Assembly (NCBI RefSeq): GCF_013377015.1
Contig: NZ_JACABA010000001.1
Span: 517,554-581,553 of the forward strand
DNA: 64,000 nucleotides
Direction of reading: 5' to 3'
DNA from: Rhodopseudomonas sp.
GTDB lineage: Bacteria; Pseudomonadota; Alphaproteobacteria; Rhizobiales; Xanthobacteraceae
How positions within the stretch are numbered: position 1 is the stretch's first letter; each line of letters begins with the position of its first letter. Of this stretch, positions 31,564 to 39,872 are shown piece by piece. A program made the position numbers and the translations under genes. The notes beneath the pieces are model-generated. The model was not told where the DNA came from. It worked only from the letters and a program-made list of their open reading frames with translations, and did no database searches.

Positions 31564-32175
31564 CTATTCGATCTCCTGCTGGATCGTGCGGCCGAGCGCG
31601 AACAGGCGTTGGTCGATGGCGGTGGGTACTTCGCAGACGAATTTGATCACCCGCCGCCGGTCCTCGAAAATTCGGGTTTCCCACACCAACTGATTGCCGA
31701 GTTCGTCGATCTTGGCTTGATCGGGCGGAGACGCACCCTGCAGCGCTTGCAGCGCCAGCGAATCGGATCGGATCTTGTCGGCGGCTTCGCGTTGTTTGCG
31801 GGTCACCCGTTCCAGGCCGTTCAGCACCGAGGAGCGCTGGGCGTTAAGCGTATCGAACAGGCCAGCGAACAGCAGCCTGCCGGCCATGGCCTTATCAGTC
31901 GCCGCATTGGCGAGAAATTCGGTGATCTGCTTCTCGGCCTGGTCGAGTGGCGTCTTGCGCGCAGCTAGGACCGGCACCAGCGCATTGATCCTGGCATCGT
32001 CTTTCCATTTGGTCCCGACCTCATCGAGCGGTGGGCCGGCCCACACCGCTGCGATCGAAATTTCCGGCACTTTTGCCTGGGCGCAGGGCCAGTCCGGATA
32101 GCGCGGATCGGCGGCGAAGCTTGATCCGCTCGACATCGTAAGCAGCAGTCCCGCGATTGCGATTTGGCGTCTCAT
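31564..32175 (-). CDS. Secreted protein of the lut-type operon
   Basis: 203 residues with a signal peptide (IAIAGLLLTMSSGSSFA). The mature part is mostly helical (DQAEKQITEFLANAATDKAMAG, LNGLERVTRKQREAADKI) and has two cysteines (WPCAQAK, KFVCEVP). Its start overlaps the permease stop by ATGA, making it the last gene of the five-gene operon 36002-31564. Proteins at this position are exported proteins of unknown function in lanthanide-use clusters. Confidence 0.75.
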   Translation of the reverse strand: MRRQIAIAGLLLTMSSGSSFAADPRYPDWPCAQAKVPEISIAAVWAGPPLDEVGTKWKDDARINALVPVLAARKTPLDQAEKQITEFLANAATDKAMAGRLLFAGLFDTLNAQRSSVLNGLERVTRKQREAADKIRSDSLALQALQGASPPDQAKIDELGNQLVWETRIFEDRRRVIKFVCEVPTAIDQRLFALGRTIQQEIE

Positions 32176-33020
32176 GCGTCGCCTCCGGCCGGGCTGCGGC
32201 GGATCAGGCCGCGCGATGGATCATAGGCATAGATCGCGCCGATCATGAAGACCGCGGTGCAGCCGCCGACCACCGCCAGCGACATCCAGTTGACCTGTCC
32301 GTACAGCGCAAAGCGGATCAGTTCGACGGCATGGGTGAAGGGATTGAACTGGCAGACATAGTACAGCACCGGGCTCCCCTCCTGCACGCGCCAGAGCGGA
32401 TAGAGCGCGGAGGAGGCAAAAAACATCGGAAAGATCACGAAATTCATTACCCCGGCAAAGTTTTCGAGCTGCTTGATGCCGGAGGAAATCAGCATGCCCA
32501 GCGCGCCGAGCATCAGCCCCGCCAGCATCAACGCCGGCAACACCGTCAGATAGCCGATCGGCGGCGGCGCAATATCCCAGAACCAGGCGATCAGCAGGAA
32601 GGCATAGACCTGCAGCAGCGACACCGCGGTGCCGGCGAGCAGCTTGCAGAACAGCAGATAGCCGCGCGGCAGCGGGCTCACCAGTAAGGTGCGCATATTG
32701 CCCATCTCGCGGTCATAGACCATCGACAGCGAGGACTGCATACCGTTGAACAGCTGGATCATCGCCATCAGGCCGGGCGCGATGTAGACCTCATAGAGGA
32801 TGTAGGTTTCGTAGGGCGGAATGATCGAGATGCCGAGCACCTGGCGGAAGCCGGCGGCAAAGATGAACAGCCAGACCAGCGGCCGCACCAGCGCGGAGAC
32901 GAAGCGCTCGCGCTGATGCAGGAAGCGCAGTGCCTCGCGCCAGACGATGCCATTCAGGCAGGTCAGGTACTGCGCGAAGGAGAAGCCGGTTCGGGCTGGC
33001 GTGACGGCGCTGATACTCAT
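32172..33020 (-). CDS. Lut-type ABC transporter permease (ABC-2 type)
   Basis: 282 residues from the ATG at 33018-33020; the longer frame upstream is arginine-rich and overlaps the ATPase gene. About six helices (LVRPLVWLFIFAAGFRQVLG, LTVLPALMLAGLMLGALGML, FAGVMNFVIFPMFFASSALYP). It fits the ABC-2 family that in PQQ/lanthanide clusters pairs with the next gene. Coupled by ATGA overlaps at both ends. The transport direction and substrate of such systems are still argued; lanthanide or a lanthanide complex is the favoured cargo. Confidence 0.85.
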   Translation of the reverse strand: MSISAVTPARTGFSFAQYLTCLNGIVWREALRFLHQRERFVSALVRPLVWLFIFAAGFRQVLGISIIPPYETYILYEVYIAPGLMAMIQLFNGMQSSLSMVYDREMGNMRTLLVSPLPRGYLLFCKLLAGTAVSLLQVYAFLLIAWFWDIAPPPIGYLTVLPALMLAGLMLGALGMLISSGIKQLENFAGVMNFVIFPMFFASSALYPLWRVQEGSPVLYYVCQFNPFTHAVELIRFALYGQVNWMSLAVVGGCTAVFMIGAIYAYDPSRGLIRRSPAGGDA

Positions 33021-33835
33021 GGCGCGGGACTCCCGCCGGCCACCGCGCCGGTCAGCCGCATGAAGGCGGCGTTGATATCCTGCGCGCCGGCTTCGACGAT
33101 CACGCGCGTTACCTCGCCATGCGCCAGCACCCGACCCTGGTGCAGCACCACAAGGTCGTCGCTGGGCGCGATTTCGTCGAACAGATGCGTGGCCCACAAC
33201 ACGCCGATCCCCTGTTCGGCGACCAGCTGCCGGACGTGGTGCAGGATGTCGGCACGGGCCTTGACGTCGAGTCCGACGGTGGCTTCGTCGAGCAACAGCA
33301 GTCTTGGGCGATGCAGCAGCGCGCGGGCGATTTCCAGCCGCCGCATCTGTCCGCCCGACAGGTCGCGCACCTTGCTGGCGGTGCGGTCCGCCAGGCCGAT
33401 CCGCGCCAGCACCTCGCCGCTGCGCAATCGTGCTTCGCGGCGATCGATGCCGTGCAGAGCGGCGTGATACAGCAGGTTTTGTGTCACCGACAGATCGAGG
33501 TCGAGGGTGCGCGGCTGGAACACCACGCCGAGCAGCCGCAGCGCTTCGCCGGGGGCGGTGCCGATGTCGTGGCCGAAAATGCTGATCCGTCCGGTCTGAA
33601 TGCCGAACAGTCTTGTCACCAGCGAAAACAGCGTGCTCTTGCCGGCGCCATTGAGGCCGAGCAACGCCGTGAAGCTCGCCGGTGCGACGCCGAAGCTGAT
33701 ATCGATCAGCGCACGTCGCGCGCCATAATTATGGCTAACGCCGGCGATTGACAGCGCAGGAAGCGCCGCGGGATCTCTCCGGGCTGTAGCGTCCGGCGCG
33801 GTCCGAACGGTGGGCGTTGCGTCAGTTGTGATCAT
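33017..33835 (-). CDS. Lut-type ABC transporter ATP-binding protein
   Basis: 272 residues from the ATG at 33833-33835. Walker A GLNGAGKST, signature LSGGQMRRLEIARAL, Walker B RLLLLDEATVGLD and the H-loop WATHLFDEI are present. It is the ATPase of the PQQ-associated ABC-2 system. It overlaps the beta-propeller gene and the permease gene by 4 bp each, so all products are made together. Confidence 0.9.
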   Translation of the reverse strand: MITTDATPTVRTAPDATARRDPAALPALSIAGVSHNYGARRALIDISFGVAPASFTALLGLNGAGKSTLFSLVTRLFGIQTGRISIFGHDIGTAPGEALRLLGVVFQPRTLDLDLSVTQNLLYHAALHGIDRREARLRSGEVLARIGLADRTASKVRDLSGGQMRRLEIARALLHRPRLLLLDEATVGLDVKARADILHHVRQLVAEQGIGVLWATHLFDEIAPSDDLVVLHQGRVLAHGEVTRVIVEAGAQDINAAFMRLTGAVAGGSPAP

Positions 33836-34824
33836 TGCGGCGCCATCGTGATGCCCCAGGGCAGCTCGCCGACCTGGATCGTCTTGACTACTTTTTGCGC
33901 GGCGACATCGATCACCGAGACGTCGTTGGAGACGCCATTGGTCACCAGCAGATATTTTTCGTCCGGGGTAAACACCATGTGCCAGACCCGCTGTCCAACC
34001 AGGAGATATTTGCTCACCTTGTGAGTTGCGGCATCCACCACTGCGACGCGGTTGGCGGGACCAAGCGCGATGAACGCGGTCTTGCCGTCGCGGGTCATGC
34101 CGATGCCGACCGGCTGGATCGCCTCGCGGCGCAGGCCGGGAATGCTGAACGCAATTTTGTCGATCACCGCGTGGCTTGCCGGATCGATCACCGACACGGT
34201 GCCTCCGATCTCCGACGAGACCCACAATTCCGAGCCGTCGCGCTTGAATTCGGCAAAGCGCGGCCGCGCATCGACCAGCACATTGCCGACAATCTCGCGC
34301 GTCGCGGTGTCGATGAAGTGCGCCATGTTGGTGGTTTCCGAGGTGTTGATCAGGATCTTGCCATCCGGGCTCAGCGCCATGCCTTCGGGCTCGACGCCGA
34401 CCTGGATGTCACCGACGCGAACCCGCTTGTCGAGATCGATCACCGTCACCGTGTTGTCGTTCTCGTTGGCGACATACAGGGTCTTGCCGGCGGCATCCTG
34501 GGTGAACAGTTCGGGGTCGGGACCGGAGGGCAGCGAGTCCACTACCTGCTGGATCGCAGTGTCGATCACCTCGATCTTGTCGTCATCGCCGACCGCGACC
34601 ATCACGAACTTGCCGTTTCGCGTGAATTCGATGCCGCGCGGCCGCTGGCCGACCTTGATCGTCTTGGTGACGCTCCAGCTGTCGGTATCGATCACCGACA
34701 CGGTGTTGCCCTTCTCATTCGAGACATAGGCGATGAAGGCGGCGGCGGGCGTCGCGGCGGCGAGCCACGCGGCCAGAATGGACAGCAGACAACGACGCCA
34801 CATGTGCGATCCATCCTTGGTCAT
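33832..34824 (-). CDS. PQQ-associated YVTN-type beta-propeller protein
   Basis: 330 residues. I chose the ATG at 34822-34824 because it overlaps the upstream stop as ATGA; a second Met at 34803 is possible. A signal peptide (LLSILAAWLAAATPAAA) is followed by about seven repeats of the form AYVSNEKGNTVSVIDTDSW, with later copies at TLYVANENDNTVTVIDLDK and LLVTNGVSNDVSVIDVAAQ. Periplasmic propellers of this family accompany the PQQ-linked ABC transporter and may act as its scaffold or sensor. Confidence 0.88.
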   Translation of the reverse strand: MTKDGSHMWRRCLLSILAAWLAAATPAAAFIAYVSNEKGNTVSVIDTDSWSVTKTIKVGQRPRGIEFTRNGKFVMVAVGDDDKIEVIDTAIQQVVDSLPSGPDPELFTQDAAGKTLYVANENDNTVTVIDLDKRVRVGDIQVGVEPEGMALSPDGKILINTSETTNMAHFIDTATREIVGNVLVDARPRFAEFKRDGSELWVSSEIGGTVSVIDPASHAVIDKIAFSIPGLRREAIQPVGIGMTRDGKTAFIALGPANRVAVVDAATHKVSKYLLVGQRVWHMVFTPDEKYLLVTNGVSNDVSVIDVAAQKVVKTIQVGELPWGITMAPQ

Positions 34825-36002
34825 TGCAGCTTGCACTTGGTTTCAGGGTGATCGACGCCCAGCGTGTCGAGTTCCGAGACTTGATGCAGAAAGCCTTCCT
34901 GCGGCGACACTGAGACCACCATGCGGCCATCGACCAGCAGGATCGGCTGACGCAGCTGCAGGTTCCAATCCCGCAGCGTCAATCGCTGACCCTTGAAGGC
35001 GGCGATCGAAAAGTCCGGTCCCTTGATGAAGTCGAAGGCCAATTTGGCATCGCCGGAATGAACGCGGGTGGCGGCTTCTCCGATCATTCGCGCGGCTGTC
35101 CATGCCTGCATGTCCAGCGCGGTCATGCGTCGGGAATTCAGCTTGATGAAGCGGTTCTGCATCTGGATTGCGCCCCATTGATCCTGCGCCGCGTCCCAGC
35201 TGGTCGGCACCAGACCGGCCGAGCCGGCGACGGGCCGGGCATCCCAGGTCCGGTACGGCAGATAGGACGCGAACACCTCGCTTTCGTCCGCCGCGACCAG
35301 CACATCGTAGGCCGGCGCAGCTTGCGTAAACACCGGCATCTGCCGCTGGATCAAGGTGACGCCGCTGTCGGTACGACGGGCGCCGCCGGTATCTTCGAAC
35401 ACCCGCTCCTGAACGATCTTCGCGCCGAAGCGTGCAGCGGCACGACGCAGCGCAGCCGCGTAGGCCTTGTCGGCCTCGTGCGAACCGACCACCAGGAGCC
35501 AGCGCTTCCACTGCTTCCACACCAGATACTGGGCCAGCGCATCCGCCAGCATCGAGCGGGTCGGCGCGACGTGGATCAGATTGGCGCGGCATTGTTCCTC
35601 ACGCAGCAGGTCGTCGGTCGATCCGGCGTTGAACAGCACGGTTCCGCGCTCGCGCAGCGCGTCGGCGGCCTTCAGCAGGGCGCCCGTGGGAAGATCGGCA
35701 ATGATGAATCCGTTGCGGCTGGCCAGCGCCGTCGCTGCCTCGGCGGCATCGTCGCCGTCGCCGAGCCGAACTTCTTCCAGGCTGAAATGCTGATTCAGGA
35801 ACTTGCCGGTGGTGTTGTTATCCTCGATCGCGAGTCGTGCGCCAGCGATGCCGTCGTTGCCGGCCGGCTGTTCAACCAGCGACAGTTTCGATGCGACGCC
35901 GGAGCGGCCGAGATAACCGATGCCGATCTCGACCGGGTCAGCCGCAAGCGCGTGCGGGGCCACGACGCAGAGGCCGATCGCACCGACCAACCATCGGATC
36001 AT
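34821..36002 (-). CDS. Lut-type periplasmic substrate-binding protein (PQQ-associated ABC binding family)
   Basis: 393 residues from the ATG at 36000-36002 with ribosome site GGGAGGA. A signal peptide (VGAIGLCVVAPHALA) precedes a type-I periplasmic binding fold (VEIGIGYLGRSG, GARLAIEDNNTTGKFLNQ, VLVAADESEVFASYLPYRTW). First gene of an operon binding protein - beta-propeller - ATPase - permease - exported protein. The order and families match the lanthanide utilisation and transport (lut) genes of methylotrophs, in which the binding protein is needed for lanthanide uptake to the cytoplasm. Confidence 0.85.
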   Translation of the reverse strand: MIRWLVGAIGLCVVAPHALAADPVEIGIGYLGRSGVASKLSLVEQPAGNDGIAGARLAIEDNNTTGKFLNQHFSLEEVRLGDGDDAAEAATALASRNGFIIADLPTGALLKAADALRERGTVLFNAGSTDDLLREEQCRANLIHVAPTRSMLADALAQYLVWKQWKRWLLVVGSHEADKAYAAALRRAAARFGAKIVQERVFEDTGGARRTDSGVTLIQRQMPVFTQAAPAYDVLVAADESEVFASYLPYRTWDARPVAGSAGLVPTSWDAAQDQWGAIQMQNRFIKLNSRRMTALDMQAWTAARMIGEAATRVHSGDAKLAFDFIKGPDFSIAAFKGQRLTLRDWNLQLRQPILLVDGRMVVSVSPQEGFLHQVSELDTLGVDHPETKCKLQ

Positions 36003-36136
36003 TGTTCCTCCCTGAATTCCTGCTCGACTGAACGGACAACGGAGAGCCGCTTGGCCTGCAAGGATTGTTGACTTGAAACATGACCGAATTGTCCTAGCTT
36101 GCAACCCTCATTTTGCGTCGCATTGGGATCACTCCG

Positions 36137-36652
36137 ATGAGAGCACTTTTGATATTCTTCGCACTGATGTTGGTCGTTGCAGTGCCGGCGCATGCCGATC
36201 AGCCCAAACTAGCGGTTTTCGACTTCGAAATGATGGATACCAGCCTGCAGGGCGAGGTCGATGGCGTACGGCGTGACGAGCAAGACCGGTTGCTGCGCGT
36301 CAGCGATCAGCTGCGCCGGGAGTTGACGCAATCCGGGAGGTTCGATCTGCTCGATATCTCCCCGATCAATGCTGCGGCGCACGGCAGCCATCTGCAGGCT
36401 TGCGGCGGCTGCGACGTGCAGTATGCACAGCGGATCGGTGCCGATCTCTCCATCACCGGCGTGGTGCAGAAGGTTTCCAACCTCATTCTCAGTGTCACGA
36501 TCTATTTGCGGAACGCCCGTACCGGACGCCTCATCACGTCGGCGAGTGCCGACATGCGCGGCAATACCGACGAATCCTGGTCGCGCGCGATCAGTTACCT
36601 GGTTCGCAACCGGCTGCTTGCGCCGAATTACGGCGTGCCCCAACCGCAATAA
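36137..36652 (+). CDS. Secreted DUF2380/DUF3280-type protein
   Basis: 171 residues from the ATG at 36137, with a signal peptide (LLIFFALMLVVAVPAHA). The mature domain KLAVFDFEMMDTSLQGE and GRFDLLDISPI is the pattern of DUF2380-like proteins, related to the N-terminal nucleotide-like folds of outer-membrane-associated assembly factors. It has a disulphide-like CGGCDVQYAQRIGAD. Divergent from the lut-type operon. Homologues sit in PQQ-dehydrogenase clusters; function unknown. Confidence 0.75.
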   Translation: MRALLIFFALMLVVAVPAHADQPKLAVFDFEMMDTSLQGEVDGVRRDEQDRLLRVSDQLRRELTQSGRFDLLDISPINAAAHGSHLQACGGCDVQYAQRIGADLSITGVVQKVSNLILSVTIYLRNARTGRLITSASADMRGNTDESWSRAISYLVRNRLLAPNYGVPQPQ

Positions 36653-36661
36653 CGGCGCAGG

Positions 36662-37507
36662 TCATGCCGCCAGACGTTTGGCGTGCCAGCGCAGGTGATC
36701 GGCCATGAAGGTGGAGATGAAGTAATAGCTGTGGTCGTAACCGGGCTGGCGGCGCAGCAGCAGTGAAATGCCTGCCTTCTCGCAGGCACTCTGCAGCAGT
36801 TCCGGTCGGAGTTGTTCGGCCAGAAACGGGTCGGCATCGCCGTAGTCTACCAGCAAATCGGGGAGCCTCGCGCCGTCCTCGATCAGCGCAACCGAATCGT
36901 GCCGGCGCCACGCTTCCTTGTCGGTACCGAGATAGCCGCGCAATGCCTTGATGCCCCACGGCACTTGCGAGGGGGCAACGATCGGCGAAAAGGCGCTGGC
37001 GGCGCGGTAGCGATCGGGATGACACAGCGCAACAGTGAGCGCGCCGTGGCCGCCCATCGAGTGACCGAGGATCGACTGCCGGGCCGGATCGACCGGGAAA
37101 TTGCCAGCAATTAGCTGCGGCAATTCCTCCGTGACATAGCTCCACATCCGGTAATTCACCGCAAATTGCGCTTCCGTCGCATCGACATAGAAGCCGGCGC
37201 CAAGACCGAAATCATAGGCGTTCGCCGGGTCGCCAGGCACCTGATCGCCGCGCGGGCTGGTGTCTGGTGCGACCAGGATTAATCCAAGCTCGGCGCATGT
37301 GGCGCGGAATTCACCCTTTTCGGTGACGTTGGCGTGAGTGCATGTCAGTCCGGAGAGATACCACACCACCGGCAGCTTCGCTCCCTCCCGGTGCGGCGGC
37401 ACAAAGACCGAAAAGGTCATGTCGGTCTTGGTCTCGCGACTGGCGTGTTTGTAGACGCCCTGAGCGCCGCCATGCGAGCGATTGAGAGAAATGGTCTGCA
37501 GCGTCAT
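36662..37507 (-). CDS. fghA: S-formylglutathione hydrolase
   Basis: Serine esterase of 281 residues that hydrolyses S-formylglutathione to formate and glutathione, the last step of glutathione-dependent formaldehyde oxidation. The catalytic serine is in LGHSMGGHGALT, with Asp in VDYGDADPFLAEQL and His in PGYDHSYYFI. LTCTHANVTEKGEF is also typical. It is downstream of and parallel to the response regulator gene (34-bp gap), so pathway and regulator may be co-transcribed. Confidence 0.95.
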   Translation of the reverse strand: MTLQTISLNRSHGGAQGVYKHASRETKTDMTFSVFVPPHREGAKLPVVWYLSGLTCTHANVTEKGEFRATCAELGLILVAPDTSPRGDQVPGDPANAYDFGLGAGFYVDATEAQFAVNYRMWSYVTEELPQLIAGNFPVDPARQSILGHSMGGHGALTVALCHPDRYRAASAFSPIVAPSQVPWGIKALRGYLGTDKEAWRRHDSVALIEDGARLPDLLVDYGDADPFLAEQLRPELLQSACEKAGISLLLRRQPGYDHSYYFISTFMADHLRWHAKRLAA

Positions 37508-37541
37508 GATTTTCGTACTCCGGCGCGCGATGGGCGCGATC

Positions 37542-38168
37542 TCAGGCGACGCCGCTCGCTATCGCCAGCCGCACCAGTTCGGCGGAGGTCCGTACGCCGA
37601 GCTTCTGGCGCATCAGCGACGACGTATTGGCGACCGTCTTGTAGGACGAATGAACCAGCCAGGCGATCTCGGCGAGACTTTTACCCGTACTGAGCAGGCG
37701 CAATATTTCCATCTCGCGCGACGACAGCCTCGACAGCGGACTCTGGGCGAACCCCGGTCCCGCGAACGCAATGCCCCGCGCGATCGCCGCCGGCAGGTAA
37801 ACCCCGCCATTGCCGACTTCGCGGATCGCTTCGACCAGGTCGCAGGGATCGCCGGTTTTCGACACATAACCCCTGGCGCCGACCTCGATGGCACGTGCCG
37901 CGAAGGCCGGATCGTCGTTCATGCTGAACATGATGATGCGGGCCGAGGCAACGTGCGCCAGCATCCGCCGTGCCAGTTCGAAGCCGGACACCGTCGGCAG
38001 GTTGATATCGAGAACGCAGACATCCGGCTGCTCGGCCAGAAAGACACGCTCGCCGCTTTCGGCGTCGGCGGCCTCCAGCAGCTGGATCTCGGGTTGGTCT
38101 GCAAACAGCGCACGGCAGCCCGAAGCGACAATGGGATGGTCGTCAACGATCAGTACGCGCATTGGCAT
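37542..38168 (-). CDS. LuxR/NarL-family response regulator
   Basis: 208 residues. The receiver domain has RVLIVDDHPIVASG, the phosphorylated Asp in VCVLDINLPTVSGFEL, and GARGYVSKTGD. The DNA-binding domain is LSSREMEILRLLSTGKSLAEI then KTVANTSSLMRQKLGV. It is divergent from the histidine kinase at 38369, the natural partner. FlhSR-like pairs control methanol and formaldehyde genes in Paracoccus and relatives; position here suggests the same job. Confidence 0.9.
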   Translation of the reverse strand: MPMRVLIVDDHPIVASGCRALFADQPEIQLLEAADAESGERVFLAEQPDVCVLDINLPTVSGFELARRMLAHVASARIIMFSMNDDPAFAARAIEVGARGYVSKTGDPCDLVEAIREVGNGGVYLPAAIARGIAFAGPGFAQSPLSRLSSREMEILRLLSTGKSLAEIAWLVHSSYKTVANTSSLMRQKLGVRTSAELVRLAIASGVA

Positions 38169-38368
38169 AGGCCCCGAATACCGCGCCAGTCGTCATGCTG
38201 CATTGCATCACAGTTAGCAGCAGGCTCAGTTAGCGTCGCGACGTCCGCCTCGACCGCTCATGCATCGCGAGCGAGACTGCTGTACGCTGCATTTAGATAG
38301 CCGCCTCGTTTTTCTGTCAACGTCGCTGTTGGCAAGGAACTGCGGGAGCTCGCTGGCGGACAAACTCG

Positions 38369-39736
38369 ATGTGGCAGAAACTTTCGCTTCGCGCCCGGAT
38401 CAACCTGCTTCTGGCGTTGGTGCTCACGCTCGGTCTGGGCGTCAATATTGCGCGGCTGGTGCTGGACGCGGCACCTCGTGTTCAGGCAGAAGACCAGAGC
38501 GTCATTCGGCTGGCGCGCGAATTCGTCGCGACGCTGGTCGTTGGTCTTGACGAAGCTCCGGACCCGGAGGCCCGGCTCGGTCAGATTGTCCAGGACCTCA
38601 GTCGGCTGCGTCACGTCAGCGTCCGCTGGCAGAAGGATGCGGTCGAGGCTAACCGCGCGATGCAGGATCGGCTCGTCGATGACGGCGAGCGTGCCGTGCC
38701 GGCGTGGTTCGTGGCGCTCGTTCACCCGGAAACGACCGCCGTGACCGTCCCGATCTCGATCAAGGGCAAGCCCGGTTCGCTGCTGATCACCTCCCATCCG
38801 AACGACGAGATGGCCGAGATCTGGGACGGCATCGTTACCCAGCTCGAGGTCGGGTCGGCGATTGCGATCGTTCTTTTCCTCATCACGACCACGGTCGTTG
38901 GTCGGGCGCTTGCACCGATCGAGAAACTGTCCGAGGCGATGAGCAGCATCGAATCCGGCGACTATGCCACGCGGGTGCGGCCGGACGGTCCGCCCGAGCT
39001 GGCCGCAATTTGCGACAAACTGAATCAGCTTGCGGCAGCGCTCGGAGCGGCGGTCGACGACAAACGGCGGCTGGCCGAGCGTGTCGTCTCGCTGCAGGAT
39101 GTCGAACGCCAGGAGATCGCCCGCGAGCTGCACGACGAATTTGGCCCCTATCTGTTTGCGCTGCGCGCCCATGCAAGTTCGCTGATGCGGATTGCGGATG
39201 CCGGCGGGCCGAACGGGGAGGCGGCGCGAAAACACGGCAGCGCGATCCTCGAGCAGGTCAACGCCTTGCAGCAATCCAATCGGCGGGTACTCGAAAAGCT
39301 GCGTCCGGTCGGGCTGACGGAGCTTGGGCTCCGGGAAGCGCTTGGCTCGCTGTTTCGGCTGTGGGGTGAATCTCACCCCGGCGTCCGCATCGAAACGACG
39401 ATTTCGCCGGCGCTCGGCGAGACCGGCGAGACCGCCGATCTGACCATCTACCGCACCATTCAGGAAGCGCTGACCAATGTGTTTCGCCACGCCGGCGCCA
39501 CGTCCGTCAGCGTCGCCATTGCGCCGACCGAGTTGATGTCGGGGACTGCCGGCCGCGGCGCGGCGCTGGTCCGGGTGCGGGACAACGGCATCGGCTTGCG
39601 GCCGGACCACAGGCTCGGCCTCGGCTTGACCGGGATGCGCGAGCGCATCCTGGCGCTGGGCGGCACGCTCACGGTCGCCTCCGGCACCGACGGCGTGACG
39701 GTGGAAGCGGTGGTCCCCAACGACGCGCGCGATTGA
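38369..39736 (+). CDS. Sensor histidine kinase (HisKA_3 type)
   Basis: 455 residues. A helix at 8-28 and another near 155-175 flank a periplasmic sensing domain of about 125 residues (DQSVIRLAREFVATLVVGLDEAPDP...). A HAMP segment follows (ALAPIEKLSEAMSSIESGDY). The phosphoacceptor is in RQEIARELHDEFGPYL, and the ATPase domain has TIQEALTNVFRHAGA, VRVRDNGIGL and GLGLTGMRERI. Kinases of this class pair with NarL/LuxR regulators such as the divergent gene at 37542. The signal may be formaldehyde, methanol or lanthanide; this is unknown. Confidence 0.92.
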   Translation: MWQKLSLRARINLLLALVLTLGLGVNIARLVLDAAPRVQAEDQSVIRLAREFVATLVVGLDEAPDPEARLGQIVQDLSRLRHVSVRWQKDAVEANRAMQDRLVDDGERAVPAWFVALVHPETTAVTVPISIKGKPGSLLITSHPNDEMAEIWDGIVTQLEVGSAIAIVLFLITTTVVGRALAPIEKLSEAMSSIESGDYATRVRPDGPPELAAICDKLNQLAAALGAAVDDKRRLAERVVSLQDVERQEIARELHDEFGPYLFALRAHASSLMRIADAGGPNGEAARKHGSAILEQVNALQQSNRRVLEKLRPVGLTELGLREALGSLFRLWGESHPGVRIETTISPALGETGETADLTIYRTIQEALTNVFRHAGATSVSVAIAPTELMSGTAGRGAALVRVRDNGIGLRPDHRLGLGLTGMRERILALGGTLTVASGTDGVTVEAVVPNDARD

Positions 39737-39872
39737 TCCGGGAGGTTTTCCCGATTCTTTCGGGAATGATTCCGCCGTCCAACCCGGACGTTTTGAAGAT
39801 GCGCAACCTGACCGACGCACTAGGATCATCTGCACCTAACCGGCGCACGCCAACGCAGCCGGAACGGACGGG

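Noticed and set aside
38258-39835. 525-codon minus-strand frame opposite the histidine kinase
   Set aside because: Shadow of a gene with clear kinase motifs on the plus strand.
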